Below, piece by piece: positions 11,141 to 22,600 of a stretch of 64,000 nt of DNA; within the stretch, counting starts at the first letter, position 1; every line of letters starts with the position of its first letter. The notes beneath the pieces were generated by a model. That model worked only from the letters and a program-made list of their open reading frames with translations. It made no database searches and was not told the origin of the DNA. The stretch covers positions 1 through 64,000 of the forward strand of contig NZ_CANNGP010000013.1 of NCBI RefSeq assembly GCF_947504105.1, read 5' to 3'. The translations under genes and the position numbers were made by a program. This DNA comes from an uncultured Tateyamaria sp. (GTDB taxonomy: Bacteria; Pseudomonadota; Alphaproteobacteria; Rhodobacterales; Rhodobacteraceae).

Positions 11141-12033
11141 TGTTGTGGCAAGTCTCCTACACGCAGTTCGCGGCGCGGTCTGGGTTTGGGGGCGTTGGGA
11201 TCGGGTGGTGGCGGATTCAAGATGTTGTTCACCCATTGCTGCGCATCAGCACATCCATCACCAGGGGGCGGGGCGGTCTGATCTACGCAGCCACGTGTGC
11301 CCGCGGGACAGTTGAGGCGGACGTGGAAGTGATAGTGGTGTCCCCACCATGGACGCACTTTGCGCAGCCAGCTTCGATCCCCTTTTTCGTCCTTGCACAT
11401 CTGTACCTTGGCACCAGGGAAGACAAAGATGCGCGCCGTGCGGTTGTCGCTGGCGGCGGCCTTGATGATCTCGTGATGGGCGCGGGTCCAGCTGGAATTC
11501 GTATAGGCCCCGGACGCGCGACGGGTGGAAATGGAGCTGATGTTCTCACGTTCAGCTGCGGACAGCGTCAGATTGCTTGCGGGCAACATCCATATGTCAG
11601 CATCAAGGCCGATCTGGTGGCTGCGATGTCCGGTCAGCATCGGCCCGCCACGGGGTTGGCTCATGTCGCCGATATAGAGACCCGACCAACCCGGTTGCGC
11701 AGCGGCCTTGCGGCTGAGGTCCTGTACATAGTCTACCAGCTTGGGATGCCCCCAGTTCCGGTTGCGCGACAGACGCATCGCTTGCCACGTGGGGCCCGTC
11801 TCGGCCAGCTGTGTCCCACCTGCCAGACATCCCCGTGAATACCCGCCAAACGCTGCCGCCGTCTGCGCTGAGGCGCGGCGCTTGCCGCCAAACTGTCCCT
11901 TGGCGATGTTTTGCAGGGTAGCTGGATCCACATCCGGTGTTGGCGTTCCGTCAATGTCAGTCCCCGCGCCGCTTGTGCAGGCGCAAAGCAAAAAGGCGGT
12001 GATCAGGGTAAAGGAACGTCGGACTTTGACCAT
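11113..12033 (-). CDS. mepA: Penicillin-insensitive murein DD-endopeptidase
   Basis: MepA is a zinc metallopeptidase (M74) that cuts D-alanyl-meso-DAP cross-links in peptidoglycan. The 306-residue precursor begins MVKVRRSFTLITAFLLCACTSG, which contains a lipobox (LCAC), so an outer-membrane or periplasmic lipoprotein is likely. Zinc ligands are visible in GHRSHQIGLDADIWM and in WWGHHYHFHVRL near the C-terminus. Conserved cysteines (CLAGG, CKDEKGD, GCADAQQW) fit the family's disulfides. The start overlaps the upstream MFS gene by 31 bases and the stop overlaps the following gene, so the three are probably co-transcribed. The product is intact. Confidence 0.93.
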   Translation of the reverse strand: MVKVRRSFTLITAFLLCACTSGAGTDIDGTPTPDVDPATLQNIAKGQFGGKRRASAQTAAAFGGYSRGCLAGGTQLAETGPTWQAMRLSRNRNWGHPKLVDYVQDLSRKAAAQPGWSGLYIGDMSQPRGGPMLTGHRSHQIGLDADIWMLPASNLTLSAAERENISSISTRRASGAYTNSSWTRAHHEIIKAAASDNRTARIFVFPGAKVQMCKDEKGDRSWLRKVRPWWGHHYHFHVRLNCPAGTRGCVDQTAPPPGDGCADAQQWVNNILNPPPPDPNAPKPRPRRELRVGDLPQQCSGVLASR

Positions 12034-13400
12034 TGGGCGTGGTCTCCTTCGGGGTTCACGTAACGCAACAGGTATAGGCCAAGAATAAACAGCACTATGA
12101 CGGGAATATAACCCAACTGCGCACTGCCTGTCATCGTCGAGAACAGTGCAATCATCATTGGGGCAAGAAAAGCGGTGGCCTTGCCAGACAGGGCAAACAG
12201 GCCAAACGCCTCGGTGGGCCGTTCGGGGTGGGTGTGACGCACCATCATCGAACGCGAAGCCGCATAAATTGCCCCGCCCGCGCCCCCGATGGCCGCGCCG
12301 CAGATGTAGAATACGATGTCTGGCAAGGCAGATCCTTCGGGCAGCGAGATCACGCCAAATATGCTTGTTCGTTTCATACCCACGATGACGAACGTGACGC
12401 CGATCAGGATAAAACAACAGGTCTTGATGACCGGTTTGGGGCCAAGGCGGCTGTCAAACCGGCCCCCGATCTGCGTCGCCACAGCCGCGGTGATGGCGCC
12501 CACGATGCCGAACACGCCGATCTGGATGATGCTCCACCCCAGAATGAGCGTGGCATAGACGCCCCCTGCAGAATAGAGTGCATTGAGCGCATCGCGGTAG
12601 AACATGGACGAAACCAGGAAGTTCAGAAGCGACCGCCGCTTGAGTGCGCCGGACAGCGACTGCTTGAGGTCGGCGACGGCCTCCGACACGCCGCCTGTGC
12701 GATTGGCCTGGCGCGGTTCACGCACCCACATAAAGAACGGGATCATAAAGACGGCAAACCATACAGCGATAAAGGGGCCGACAGAACGGGTACCCTCGCG
12801 CGCACTGGCATCTAGGCCAAACAGAGGATCGAGGCCGATAAGCGTTTTACCACTTTCGTTTTCGGCCAGAAGTAGCAGCATAATGAACAGCGACATCACG
12901 CCGCCCCAATAGCCAAGGGCAGCCCCGTTTCCTGAAATACGCCCAACATCTTCCTTGTTACCCAGCGAGGGCAAGATGGCATTGACGAAGATCAGCATGA
13001 ATTCTGACGCGACCAGGGCCACGTTGAATGCGATGAGGATCAGAAACAGTGTCGATGCATCGGGCAATGTCCACCACAAGGCCGCGGTCATGGTGATGTA
13101 GATCAGACTGAACATCCAGATCCAAGGCATGCGCCTGCCGGTGCTATCGGCATAAGCCCCTATCAGCGGGGCCGTGAAGGCGATGAACAGCCCGGCAATA
13201 GTCGATCCCCAGAACCACAAGGCTTGACTGGACGCGCGCGCGGCGTCGGGATCAGAGGTCTGCGTCTCGAAATACCCAAGCGAGACCGCGGCGAAATATG
13301 GACCAAAAATAAAGGTCAAACCAAGGGTATAAAACGGCTGCGTGGCCCAGTCGAACGCCATCCAGCCCCATATGCGCTTTTTCAGCCCAATCTCTGCCAT
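12003..13400 (-). CDS. MFS transporter, UMF1/Atg22-like
   Basis: The 465-residue inner-membrane protein has about twelve hydrophobic segments in two halves separated by a charged central region near residues 225-250 (VREPRQANRTGG). The opening KKRIWGWMAFDWATQPFYTL is characteristic of UMF1-type major facilitators related to yeast vacuolar Atg22. Substrates of the bacterial members are unknown. The gene is the first of the minus-strand group MFS-mepA-esterase-yhhQ and overlaps mepA by 31 bases. It follows the thioesterase gene by 66 bases, and a promoter could lie in that gap. Confidence 0.85.
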   Translation of the reverse strand: MAEIGLKKRIWGWMAFDWATQPFYTLGLTFIFGPYFAAVSLGYFETQTSDPDAARASSQALWFWGSTIAGLFIAFTAPLIGAYADSTGRRMPWIWMFSLIYITMTAALWWTLPDASTLFLILIAFNVALVASEFMLIFVNAILPSLGNKEDVGRISGNGAALGYWGGVMSLFIMLLLLAENESGKTLIGLDPLFGLDASAREGTRSVGPFIAVWFAVFMIPFFMWVREPRQANRTGGVSEAVADLKQSLSGALKRRSLLNFLVSSMFYRDALNALYSAGGVYATLILGWSIIQIGVFGIVGAITAAVATQIGGRFDSRLGPKPVIKTCCFILIGVTFVIVGMKRTSIFGVISLPEGSALPDIVFYICGAAIGGAGGAIYAASRSMMVRHTHPERPTEAFGLFALSGKATAFLAPMMIALFSTMTGSAQLGYIPVIVLFILGLYLLRYVNPEGDHAQWSKSDVPLP

Positions 13401-13466
13401 GCCCCATATCCCGTCTTTTTGTTTAGGCGACCAAAGCAGGCCGAAGGGCGTGTGGCAAGAAAAGGT

Positions 13467-14033
13467 TTAGGCGGCTGATTTCAAGTTGGGGCTCTCTGCA
13501 TCTTGCATCGGTGGCCAAGGCCGCTGTGCCTCCGCCTTGATCCAAGCGGCAATCCATCCGGGACAGGTAGGTGAGGTCGGATCCTGACCCATGGCGGCCA
13601 GCACCCTGTGGGGTGGTACAATCCCGTTCTTGTCGGTCACAGCGGATCGGTACAGCACGTGGCTCGCGCATTCTCCGTCCGGTTTCCACATTGACTGTTC
13701 GAGATAGGTGAACTTGTCATCCCAGCACACGGCACGGCTGCGCATCTCGAACTTCTGAAAGGCGTGCAATCGGCGGCGATAGCGCACGGAAGAGCCCGCC
13801 ATGGTCATGCCCCAGCGCTTGGCTTTCAGAACCTCGACCAGCCCGGCGCGCTGGCCAAGGCCAAGACGTCCAAGATCATAGAGCGTCAAGGCGCGCCCGT
13901 TGTTCAACTCCATGAAACCATCAAGGTCCCAAGGCCACACGCGGTGTTGCGAGATGTGCATATCGGTCATCCCCAGCGGCTGCTGTTGGCGGACTTTGAT
14001 CATTTCTTTGGCAAGGCGAACGAATGGAAACAT
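13467..14033 (-). CDS. Hotdog-fold acyl-CoA thioesterase
   Basis: The 188-residue protein has the 4HBT-like hotdog core: HRVWPWDLDGFMELNNGRAL near residue 30, with the Asp and Asn positions typical of thioesterases of this class, followed by RWGMTMAGSSVRYRRRLHAF. It resembles the THEM6/YbgC-like group and would hydrolyse an acyl-CoA of unknown chain in the cytoplasm. An AGGAG ribosome site precedes the ATG at 14033. The C-terminal 40 residues are Pro/Trp-rich and less conserved. It is divergent from yggT with 125 bases between them, leaving room for both promoters. Confidence 0.78.
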   Translation of the reverse strand: MFPFVRLAKEMIKVRQQQPLGMTDMHISQHRVWPWDLDGFMELNNGRALTLYDLGRLGLGQRAGLVEVLKAKRWGMTMAGSSVRYRRRLHAFQKFEMRSRAVCWDDKFTYLEQSMWKPDGECASHVLYRSAVTDKNGIVPPHRVLAAMGQDPTSPTCPGWIAAWIKAEAQRPWPPMQDAESPNLKSAA

Positions 14034-14158
14034 GGGTTGGCACTCCTTGTCTTGTAGTTGCGGCGTTGCAGCGGAAATTCAATGGGTTCTCAGCGTGACC
14101 TTGCGCCACATGGGAGTACGGCCTACGTCTTGGCCCGGAACAACGAAGGAAACCGCCC

Positions 14159-14440
14159 ATGCTGGTGATCTATCAATTGCTCGATCTGGTCCTAAGCGTC
14201 GTCTACGTGATCATGATCGTCCACATCATCATGAGTTGGTTGATCAACTTCCAGGTGCTGAACATGCATCAGCCACTGGTTGGTCAGATATGGACCGGGC
14301 TGAACAAGTTGCTTGAACCGATCTATCAGCCGATCCGCAGGTTCATGCCGGACACGCATCCGCTGGACCTGGCGCCGCTTGTGGCATTTATCATCGTAAT
14401 TGCATTGCGCAGCATCATCCTGCCTGCGATCTTCTTCTGA
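14159..14440 (+). CDS. yggT: YggT family membrane protein
   Basis: A 93-residue protein with two hydrophobic segments (LLDLVLSVVYVIMIVHIIMS and LVAFIIVIALRSIILPAIFF) around an amphipathic loop containing NKLLEPIYQPIRRFMP, the YggT signature. Members are implicated in membrane organisation, osmotic shock tolerance or cell division, but the biochemical role is not settled. Length is right for a single-repeat YggT. It stands alone, 80 bases upstream of recQ on the same strand. Confidence 0.9.
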   Translation: MLVIYQLLDLVLSVVYVIMIVHIIMSWLINFQVLNMHQPLVGQIWTGLNKLLEPIYQPIRRFMPDTHPLDLAPLVAFIIVIALRSIILPAIFF

Positions 14441-14519
14441 TCCCCCTTGTTCACGGCCTGTTAAAATGTGAGTCTGTATCCAACGAGCAGACTACATAAA
14501 ATTTGACAGGGTTTCGGAC

Positions 14520-16562
14520 ATGGCCAGCGCTGCCACGCTGCTAGGGGAGGTGTTTGGGTTCGACGGCTTCCGCCCCGGGCAGGAAGAGATTGTTGAGGCC
14601 GTAGCGGCGGGCGAAAATGCCCTTGCCATAATGCCCACAGGCGGCGGTAAGTCCCTTTGTTTTCAGTTGCCTGCATTGATGCGCGATGGGGTGACGGTAG
14701 TAATCTCACCGCTCATTGCTCTGATGCGCGATCAGGTTCGTGCGCTGCAAGAGGCGGGCGTGCACGCCGGTGCGCTGACCTCGGGCAACACGCCGGAAGA
14801 GACGGACGCCGTGTGGGAGGCGCTGGATCGGCGCGAACTCAAACTGCTCTACATCGCGCCGGAACGGCTGGCGGCAGGGTCCTCTATCGGCATGCTGCGC
14901 CGGATCGGCGTCAGTCTGATCGCCGTAGACGAAGCGCATTGCGTCAGCCAATGGGGGCACGATTTCCGTCCCGACTACCTCCGTATTGGCGAGTTGCGGC
15001 GTGCCTTGGACGTGCCCTTGGCCGCCTTTACCGCGACCGCGGATGCCGAAACACAGGTCGAGATTATCGAGAAGCTGTTTGACGGGGGGCAGCCACGCAC
15101 CTTCCTGCGCGGGTTCGACCGGCCCAACATCCATCTTGCCTTTGCCGCCAAGAATGGTCCGCGTACGCAGATTCTGAACTTTGCCGCCGCGCGCAAAGGA
15201 CAGTCCGGAATCGTCTATTGTGGGACACGGGCCAAAACCGAAACGCTGGCGCAAGCCTTGCGCGAGGCGGGGCATGCCGCCATCCACTATCATGGCGGAA
15301 TGGAGGCGGAAGACCGTCGCGTCGCGGAACGCCGGTTCCAGCAGGAGGATGGCTTGATTGTGGCGGCCACGGTCGCCTTTGGCATGGGCGTGGACAAGCC
15401 CGACATCCGTTGGGTCGCGCATGCCGATCTGCCCAAGTCCATCGAAGCATATTATCAGGAAATTGGGCGTGCGGGTCGCGACGGTGCTCCTGCCGAGACG
15501 CTGACCCTGTTTGGACCGGATGATATCAAACTGCGTCGATCACAAATCGACGAGGGGCTGGCCCCGCCCGAACGGCGCATGGCCGATCACGCCCGGCTGA
15601 ACGCGCTTTTGGGTCTGGCCGAGGCTTTGGAGTGCCGCCGCAAGACGCTGCTGGGATATTTCGGTGAGGCAGAGGTGACCTGCGGCAAGTGCGATCTTTG
15701 CGACCAACCTGCAGAGTTGTTTGACGGTACAACAGCGGTCCGCAAGGCGCTGTCGGCCATGCTGCGCACCGAGGAATGGTTTGGCGCGGGGCATCTGATC
15801 GACATCCTGCTGGGGATTGAGACAGACAAGATCCGGCAGCGTGGTCATTCCAGCCTGCCGACCTACGGCGTGGGCAAGGAATATTCGAAACCGCAATGGC
15901 AGACGGTGTTTCGGCAGATGATGGGCCATGACCTCGTCCGGCCCGATCCTGATCGCTACGGCGCATTGCGCATGACGGATGCAGCCTTGCCTATCCTGCG
16001 GAACGAGGCGCAGATCACGCTGCGCAAGGATACGATCAAGGCGGCTGCGTCGCGTCGCCCGGCGGTCAAGTCCATGGTGTCTGAGGAAGATGCGCCGCTC
16101 TTGTCCGCACTCAAGGCCAAGCGCCGCGCTTTGGCTGAGGCGGCAAAGGTACCCGCCTATGTTATCTTTCCCGACCGCACCCTGATCGAAATGGCCGAGC
16201 GACGTCCCGCGAACCTTGATCAGATGGCGCAGGTCAATGGGGTGGGGGCCAAGAAGCTGGAGAAATTTGGGGCGGCCTTCCTTGAAGTGATCAACGGCGA
16301 AGCTGAAGCCGTGCACCCGTCACGTCGCAAGTTGGCGGGGCACAGTGCGGGTACGATCTTTGACCAATTGCTGGCGGTTCAGGCCGAACTGTCACGCGGT
16401 GAGGATGGGACAGACAAGCCGCTGAGTTGCTCTGCCTCACAATTGGCGAAGGTGGCGCAGTTGCGACCGGACGATGATGCGGGCCTTGAACGCTTGCTGG
16501 GTGATCGCAAAGCAGAACGTTTTGGTCCTGCATTTCTGGACGTGCTGCGGGCGGCGGGCTAG
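14520..16562 (+). CDS. recQ: ATP-dependent DNA helicase RecQ
   Basis: 3'-5' helicase for recombination and fork repair. Domains in order: SF2 helicase core with Walker A IMPTGGGKSLC (near residue 40) and the DEAH box AVDEAHCVSQWGHDF (near 140), helicase C with GRAGRDGAPAETL (near 320), the RecQ zinc site TCGKCDLC (near 385), a winged-helix region, and an HRDC domain near 540-595. The last ~80 residues (GTIFDQLLAVQAELSRGEDG onward) look like an additional HRDC-like helical unit. The full length of 680 residues is slightly above the E. coli enzyme. The ATG at 14520 has only a weak ribosome site. A TTGACA at 14503 lies too close to the start to serve as its own -35. Confidence 0.96.
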   Translation: MASAATLLGEVFGFDGFRPGQEEIVEAVAAGENALAIMPTGGGKSLCFQLPALMRDGVTVVISPLIALMRDQVRALQEAGVHAGALTSGNTPEETDAVWEALDRRELKLLYIAPERLAAGSSIGMLRRIGVSLIAVDEAHCVSQWGHDFRPDYLRIGELRRALDVPLAAFTATADAETQVEIIEKLFDGGQPRTFLRGFDRPNIHLAFAAKNGPRTQILNFAAARKGQSGIVYCGTRAKTETLAQALREAGHAAIHYHGGMEAEDRRVAERRFQQEDGLIVAATVAFGMGVDKPDIRWVAHADLPKSIEAYYQEIGRAGRDGAPAETLTLFGPDDIKLRRSQIDEGLAPPERRMADHARLNALLGLAEALECRRKTLLGYFGEAEVTCGKCDLCDQPAELFDGTTAVRKALSAMLRTEEWFGAGHLIDILLGIETDKIRQRGHSSLPTYGVGKEYSKPQWQTVFRQMMGHDLVRPDPDRYGALRMTDAALPILRNEAQITLRKDTIKAAASRRPAVKSMVSEEDAPLLSALKAKRRALAEAAKVPAYVIFPDRTLIEMAERRPANLDQMAQVNGVGAKKLEKFGAAFLEVINGEAEAVHPSRRKLAGHSAGTIFDQLLAVQAELSRGEDGTDKPLSCSASQLAKVAQLRPDDDAGLERLLGDRKAERFGPAFLDVLRAAG

Positions 16563-16592
16563 ATCAGCCGAGACGAGGATGAGGGGGCAGAC

Positions 16593-17366
16593 ATGCTTGT
16601 GGTGATTTCCCCGGCCAAACGGCTGGATTGGGCAGAGCGGGACGTTGAAATGACGACCCCAGCCATGCAGAACGATGCAGTGCGTTTGGCGCGTACGGCG
16701 CGCAATCTGACACTGGGCAAGCTCAAGTCCTTGATGGACCTCAGTGACGGTCTGGCCCGTCTGAACCGCGACCGGTTCCTGGCATTTGCTGAGGACCCCA
16801 ACGCAGAAACAATTCGCCCGGCCATGCTCGCCTTTGCCGGCGATACTTATCAGGGCCTGGACGCCGCGACGTTGTCTGCAGATGACACTGCATATGCGCA
16901 GGATCATTTGCGCATTCTTTCGGGGCTCTATGGCCTGCTGCGCCCGCTTGACGCGATCCAACCCTACCGTCTCGAGATGGGCAGCCGCCTCAAGACCCGT
17001 CGGGGCGCCTCGCTATATGACTATTGGCGGACCGATCTGGCCAAGGCACTGAACGCGCAAGCTGAAGAAACGGGTGCCGACATGCTCGTGAACTGTGCGA
17101 GCCAAGAGTATTTCGGCGCCGTCCCGGAAAAGACGCTGAAGCCCCAACTGATCACGCCCGCGTTCATGGAGGACAAGGGGCAGGGGCCAAAGATCGTCAG
17201 CTTCTTTGCCAAGCGGGCGCGTGGTGCTATGGCGCGGCACATTATCCAAAACCAGATCACGGACGTGGACGGCGTGCACAGCTTTGCGACGGATGGGTAT
17301 GTGTATCAACCTGACCTGTCGACATATGCCAAACCGGTTTTTGTTCGGCCCTACCCAACAAACTAG
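16593..17366 (+). CDS. yaaA: Peroxide stress protein YaaA
   Basis: YaaA (DUF328) limits DNA and protein damage under hydrogen peroxide by lowering free iron and also binds DNA. The 257-residue product starts MLVVISPAKRLDWAERD, close to the family's MLxxISPAKxL, and contains FAGDTYQGLDAATLS and the strongly conserved LSGLYGLLRPLDAIQPYRLE near residue 115. It follows recQ by 30 bases on the same strand and may share its transcript. Its TAG overlaps the oppositely oriented kinase stop in a shared CTAG (17363-17366). Confidence 0.95.
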   Translation: MLVVISPAKRLDWAERDVEMTTPAMQNDAVRLARTARNLTLGKLKSLMDLSDGLARLNRDRFLAFAEDPNAETIRPAMLAFAGDTYQGLDAATLSADDTAYAQDHLRILSGLYGLLRPLDAIQPYRLEMGSRLKTRRGASLYDYWRTDLAKALNAQAEETGADMLVNCASQEYFGAVPEKTLKPQLITPAFMEDKGQGPKIVSFFAKRARGAMARHIIQNQITDVDGVHSFATDGYVYQPDLSTYAKPVFVRPYPTN

Positions 17367-19543
17367 GCCGCGCCTTCCTCGGGAACTTCGCCGAAGGGAG
17401 GTGTGACCCCTTCTGGGCACATCTCGTGCAGCATGCCGTGGATTTCAGGCTTGCGCAGGGGTTTGGTCAGGTAGTGATCCAACCCCGCTTCCAAAATCCC
17501 CTTGTCGTCGCCATCCATTGCGTGTGCGGTGAGCGCCACGATGGGCACATGGCCACCGATCTTTTTCTCCTTTGCGCGGATTGTTTCGGTTGCTTCTTTG
17601 CCGTCCATCTTGGGCATGGAGATGTCCATGAATATCAAATCCGGGGACATCCTTTCGAACATCTCGACCGCTTCGAGCCCATTGTTCGCAAAGTGCAGGT
17701 CGATATCCGCATCCTTGACCATCTTGCCAAAGACAAGCTGGTTGGTCTTGTTGTCCTCGGCCGCCAGCACGACCATCCGTCGGGTTTCAGTCGGAGCAGG
17801 CGATGCACCATTTGCACCGATCACCGGGCCGACGCTTTCAAGTCGGGCAAACAGGTCAGCACGGGGTACGGGTTTTTGCATAATGGCATGTAGGTGCTTG
17901 GCACCTGGATCATTGGTGGCAAAGCTTGGATTTGAGCTGAGCAACAGGATCGGCGTGGTCACACCCGTCGTCCGCACCGCTTCAGCCAGCTCCAATCCGT
18001 CCATGTCGGGCATGTTGTGATCTGTCAGGATCAGATCGATGTCGGTCAACTGTTCAAGCGCCTCTGCACCGGACGCACAGCACACAACACCGAGACCCAG
18101 CTGTTCCAACTGACGCTGCAGGATCGTCCGATTTGCTTCGATGTCATCAACAACCATGACACGCCGCAGCCCTTCGGGCACCGGGGGATGCTCGGGCAGC
18201 TTCGCCTCGCTTAGCTTGAGAGGAATGCGGAATCCAAAGACAGACCCGATTCCCTCTTCACTGCTGACCCAGACCTCGCCCTCCATCAGCGACACAAGTC
18301 GTTGCGAGATGGCAAGGCCCAACCCTGTGCCGTCAAACTGGCGATTGCGTTCATTTTCGACCTGATTGAACTCGCCAAAGATGTGGTCGATCTTGTCTTC
18401 GGGAATACCGATGCCCGTATCCTCGATTACGATCGTGACGTCGGCATGTCCGTTTTCCAGATCGGGCACACCAGTCACGCGCACCAGCACGTGGCCTTCG
18501 CCCGTGAATTTGACGGCATTGCCCATCAGGTTGGTCAGAACTTGCCGGATGCGGCCGGGGTCACCCACATACATGGTGGGCAGGAACAGGTCATAATCCA
18601 GCAGGAGGGTCAGCCCCTTGTCGCGGGCTGATGGCTGCAGCAGCATAATGATTTCATGAATGCTGCGTTCGAGATCGAAGGGCTCAAGATGCAATTGCAA
18701 CTTCTGAGCCTCGATCTTCGAATAGTCGAGAACGTCATTGATGATGACCAAAAGCGCCTCGCCCGAGTTCTTGATCGTGTCGACATAAAGCTGCTGTTCC
18801 TCGCTTAGCCCTGTGTCCCCTAACAGCTCTGCCATGCCGACGACGCCGTTCATCGGGGTGCGGATCTCGTGGCTCATATTGGCAAGGAATGCGGACTTGG
18901 CGCGGCTGGCCGCTTCCGCCTCGGTCCGGGCGGTCTTGAGTTCTTGTTGGTAGCGCACGGATTCCGTGATGTTAAGGCCGAGGGAAACGATATCACCGCC
19001 CTGTCCGCGTCGGTCGACCAGTTTGATGTATTGGTTGTTCCAGAGCCGTACCGTCACCGGGTCAGGTTGCGGCTGCATCCACCTGTCCAGCATCTTCTGG
19101 CGCCAGGCCTGAGCGTCCACCCCTTCGGTATTCACGATACCTTCGTCCGTCAGCACTTGCAGGATGGTGACATAGTTCACGCCGGGTCGAATGGTGTCGA
19201 TGTTGTCAAAGATCGCCAGGTAGCTTGCGTTCGCAGCGATCATCTGGTTGTCCGAGTTGAAGAAGGCGAAACCGTCCGTAATCGTCTGCACCGAATGCCA
19301 AAGGCGGCGTTCGGCGATCTGGACTTTCTGGTTGGCTTGACCAAGCTCGGTTTTGACGCGCTCATTCTCTGTCTTGACCGTTGCCACCTCGGCCCGGGTT
19401 TCAACGATTTCTCCCTGCAAGGCGGCGGCGTGTTTACCCAGCTTGCGGTTCGCGGCTGACAGTTCGGCTTCCTTCAGCTCGAGCAAACGTTCTGCGGCCA
19501 GACGGCCGCGCCGCTCTTCTGCCAATTTGTTTGCCAGACTCAT
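17363..19543 (-). CDS. Soluble hybrid histidine kinase with two receiver domains
   Basis: Signal-transduction kinase of 726 residues without membrane segments. Order: coiled coil (about 1-85), PAS domain around [15 protein letters not shown] (about 90-200), HisKA with phospho-acceptor His in [20 protein letters not shown] (near 225), HATPase with [13 protein letters not shown] and GTGLGLAIS, receiver 1 ([12 protein letters not shown], aspartate in [13 protein letters not shown]) and receiver 2 ([12 protein letters not shown], aspartate in [15 protein letters not shown]). The ATG at 19543 is preceded by GGAGG. No Hpt or response-regulator gene is adjacent, so the partner and signal are unknown. 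It stands alone and converges on yaaA with overlapping stops. Confidence 0.92.
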   Translation of the reverse strand: MSLANKLAEERRGRLAAERLLELKEAELSAANRKLGKHAAALQGEIVETRAEVATVKTENERVKTELGQANQKVQIAERRLWHSVQTITDGFAFFNSDNQMIAANASYLAIFDNIDTIRPGVNYVTILQVLTDEGIVNTEGVDAQAWRQKMLDRWMQPQPDPVTVRLWNNQYIKLVDRRGQGGDIVSLGLNITESVRYQQELKTARTEAEAASRAKSAFLANMSHEIRTPMNGVVGMAELLGDTGLSEEQQLYVDTIKNSGEALLVIINDVLDYSKIEAQKLQLHLEPFDLERSIHEIIMLLQPSARDKGLTLLLDYDLFLPTMYVGDPGRIRQVLTNLMGNAVKFTGEGHVLVRVTGVPDLENGHADVTIVIEDTGIGIPEDKIDHIFGEFNQVENERNRQFDGTGLGLAISQRLVSLMEGEVWVSSEEGIGSVFGFRIPLKLSEAKLPEHPPVPEGLRRVMVVDDIEANRTILQRQLEQLGLGVVCCASGAEALEQLTDIDLILTDHNMPDMDGLELAEAVRTTGVTTPILLLSSNPSFATNDPGAKHLHAIMQKPVPRADLFARLESVGPVIGANGASPAPTETRRMVVLAAEDNKTNQLVFGKMVKDADIDLHFANNGLEAVEMFERMSPDLIFMDISMPKMDGKEATETIRAKEKKIGGHVPIVALTAHAMDGDDKGILEAGLDHYLTKPLRKPEIHGMLHEMCPEGVTPPFGEVPEEGAA

Positions 19544-19688
19544 ACCAGTCCTCCACCACACAAGATTGCCACATCATATGTCACGCCGACGGTGAAGAAC
19601 CGCTTAACTGCTTCGGTGGCCCGTTGCGCCGCTCGCATCGGGCGTGTCAGACTGACGGCATTCTTAAATTGAATTTGGGAGCGGCATC

Positions 19689-22600
19689 ATGCGCCACGCG
19701 TTGGTTGGACTGTTTGCACTACTTTGGGCAGCGGCAGCGTGGGGGCAGGGCGCGATACCGGATGATCGGTACATCGTGACCCAGGATGTCGACTATCCTG
19801 GTGAGGATCGCACCTCTCTGTTCGATACAACCTTTGATGCCTGCGCGCGCGCCTGCAGTACGGATGATGCATGCATTGGCTTCACGTTCAACGATCGGTC
19901 AAACGCTTGTTTTCCCAAGGCGCAGATCAATGAAGAACAACCCTATGCCGGTGCGCGCTCGGCCAAGCGGATTGTCATATCTGACGATCTGAAAACGGCG
20001 GCTGCGCGCCGCGCCACTGCGTTGGATTTGCCTCAGGCCGATTTTGATGAGGCACGCGGATTGGCATCCGACATCGGTTTGCGCTTTACCCAGTCAGGTC
20101 AGACGTTGGACGTGTCGCTGACGGCCTCCCGCGCTGCGTGGGATCGTGGGGACAGGGCTGCAGCCCTGCGCTGGACGGGAGTGGCAGTTGCATTGACGGA
20201 TGCGCCAGACCTGTGGACACGCTACGCATACATCGCACTGCGCCAGGGCGATGATGTGCCGTCAGGCCCGCGTCGCAGCGCCCGGCAAGCTGCCGTGCCT
20301 GCTGCCTTGAACGGCTACTTGCGTGCTGACACCCCAGGTGGTCAGGTGAGCGCCTTGCAAACCCTTGCAGATGCTTTGGAACGCAACGGGCGGGGACGAG
20401 ATACGATCCGAGCCTTGCGTCTGGCCCAAAGTATCCAGCCGCGCGATGACGTGGGCCGGGTGTTGGATGAAGTGATCGCGAAATACGGTTTCCGTGTCGT
20501 CGAACATCAGGTGGACAATGACAGCGCGGCCCCCCGCATTTGCGCCACCTTCTCGGAACCTTTGGTACAGAGCGGCGTGGATTACGAGCCGTTCGTGCGT
20601 ATGGCGACACCCGGTCTGGTCGTTGCTGCAGATGGACGCGACCTGTGCATCGACGGGGTGCGGCACGGAGAGCGGTACAGCGTCACATTCCGCTCCGGCC
20701 TTCCAGCCGAAAGCGGAGAGGTGCTGGCCAAGGACGTGTCGCTGAACCTCTATGTCCGCGACCGCACGGCGGTCGTCCGCTTTCCGGGGCGAGGTTACGT
20801 TCTGGCCCGCGGGGCTGGGGCAAGCATCCCCATCGAGACGGTGAATGTGAACGAGGTTGATCTCGTGCTCAGCCGGGTCAGTGACCGCAATCTTGTCCAA
20901 TCCCTGCGCCGCGATTTCTTTGGTCGTCCATTGTCACAATGGCAGGCTGAACAGTTCAATTCGGATATCGCGCAGGAAATCTGGCGCGGCACGGGCGAGG
21001 TGCAGAACGACCTTAATACCGAAATGCGCACGCGCCTTCCTCTGGATGAGGCGTTGGGCGACCAGCCTCCCGGCGTCTACGTCCTGTCTGCACGCGAACA
21101 GGGGCGTGATGGTTATGACGTTGTGGCCGCAACGCAGTGGTTTGTGCTGTCTGATCTGGGGCTCAGCACGTGGCAGGGGAATGACGGACTGACAGCCTCG
21201 GTCCGCGCGCTCAGCGATGCGGGTGCCGTGGATGGGGCAAAGGTGCGGCTGATTTCTCAGGCAAATGCCGTGCTGGGTGAGGCGCAGACAGACGGCGATG
21301 GGTTCGTGCAATTTGATGCAGGCCTGACCCGTGGAACAGGTGCCGCGCGTCCGGCCATCGTGCAGGTCGAAACAGCGGATGATTTCGCGTTCCTGCCGCT
21401 GACAGACCCGGCCTTTGACCTGTCTGATCGCGGAGTTGAGGGACGCCCACCTGCACCGCCCATCGACCTGTTTGTGACGACGGATCGCGGCGCCTATCGC
21501 CCCGGCGCCACTATCTACCTGACAGCGCTGGCGCGTGACGACAAAGCGCGAGCTATCGATGGCTTGCCGCTGACCGTCATTCTCAGCCGCCCGGATGGTG
21601 TCGAATACAGCCGAACGGTAAGTTCCAACGGACAAAGCGGCGGCCACGTCGCGTCGCTGCCACTTGGACCAACAGTGCCGCGCGGGACGTGGCGGATCGA
21701 GGTGAAGGGCGATCTGAAGGCGCCCGCGCTCGCCACCGAAACCGTGCTGGTCGAGGATTTCATCCCTGACCGTATCGATGTGACGCTGACGGCTGACGAC
21801 GCACCGCTCGACCTTGATACCCCCGCAATCGTGGATGTGGACGCGCAATACCTGTTTGGTGCGCCCGGTGCAGATCTGGCGGTCGAAGGCGATATTCAGG
21901 TGCGGCAACGCACCGGACTCGCGGCGCATCCCGGATATCTATTTGGTCGGCATGACGCGGCTTTCTCTCCACAACGTCGCTACGTGCAGGGCGGGCGCAC
22001 GGATGCGGAGGGTCGGTCCTACCTGTCCTTGCCTTGGCCAGAGGTAGAAGCTGATGACGTGCTGCTCGAAGCCGTGGCGACTGTCCGCGTGTCCGACAGT
22101 GGCGGCCGCCCGGTTGAGCGCAGCCTGACCCGCCCCATCGCGCCTGAAGGTACGGTGATCGGGATCAAGCCCGCTTTCGACGATGTCCTGCCCGAAGGCG
22201 GCAGCGCCGATTTCGAAGTGATCGCAGTGGATGCACCCGCCGACCTGCCGGTGCAGTGGACAGTCAACAAGATCGAAACGCGGTACCAATGGTACCAGTT
22301 GAATGGCAACTGGAACTGGGAACCGATCACGCGCCGTATCCGCGTGTCTCAAGGCGCTGCGGTTCTTGGCGATATACCGGTTCAGATCAGCACACCAACC
22401 GAATGGGGCGATTACGAGCTGGTCGTCGAAAGCACGCAAGAGGCCTATACAGCCAGCTCGGTTGCATTCGCGTCCGGCTGGTATGGCGCCGCAGACAGCA
22501 GCGCGACCCCGGATCGCCTAACGCTGTCACTCGATGCCGAGAACTATCGGGTTGGCGATACCGCGCAACTGCGGATCGTGCCGCCCCACGACGGCGTGGC

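Noticed and set aside
14503-14508. TTGACA as a recQ -35 element
   Set aside because: Only 11 bases separate it from the ATG; the corresponding -10 and start point would fall inside the gene.
20934-21929. 331-residue minus-strand frame inside the macroglobulin gene
   Set aside because: It is antisense to clear MG-domain coding sequence and has no start signal or family resemblance.
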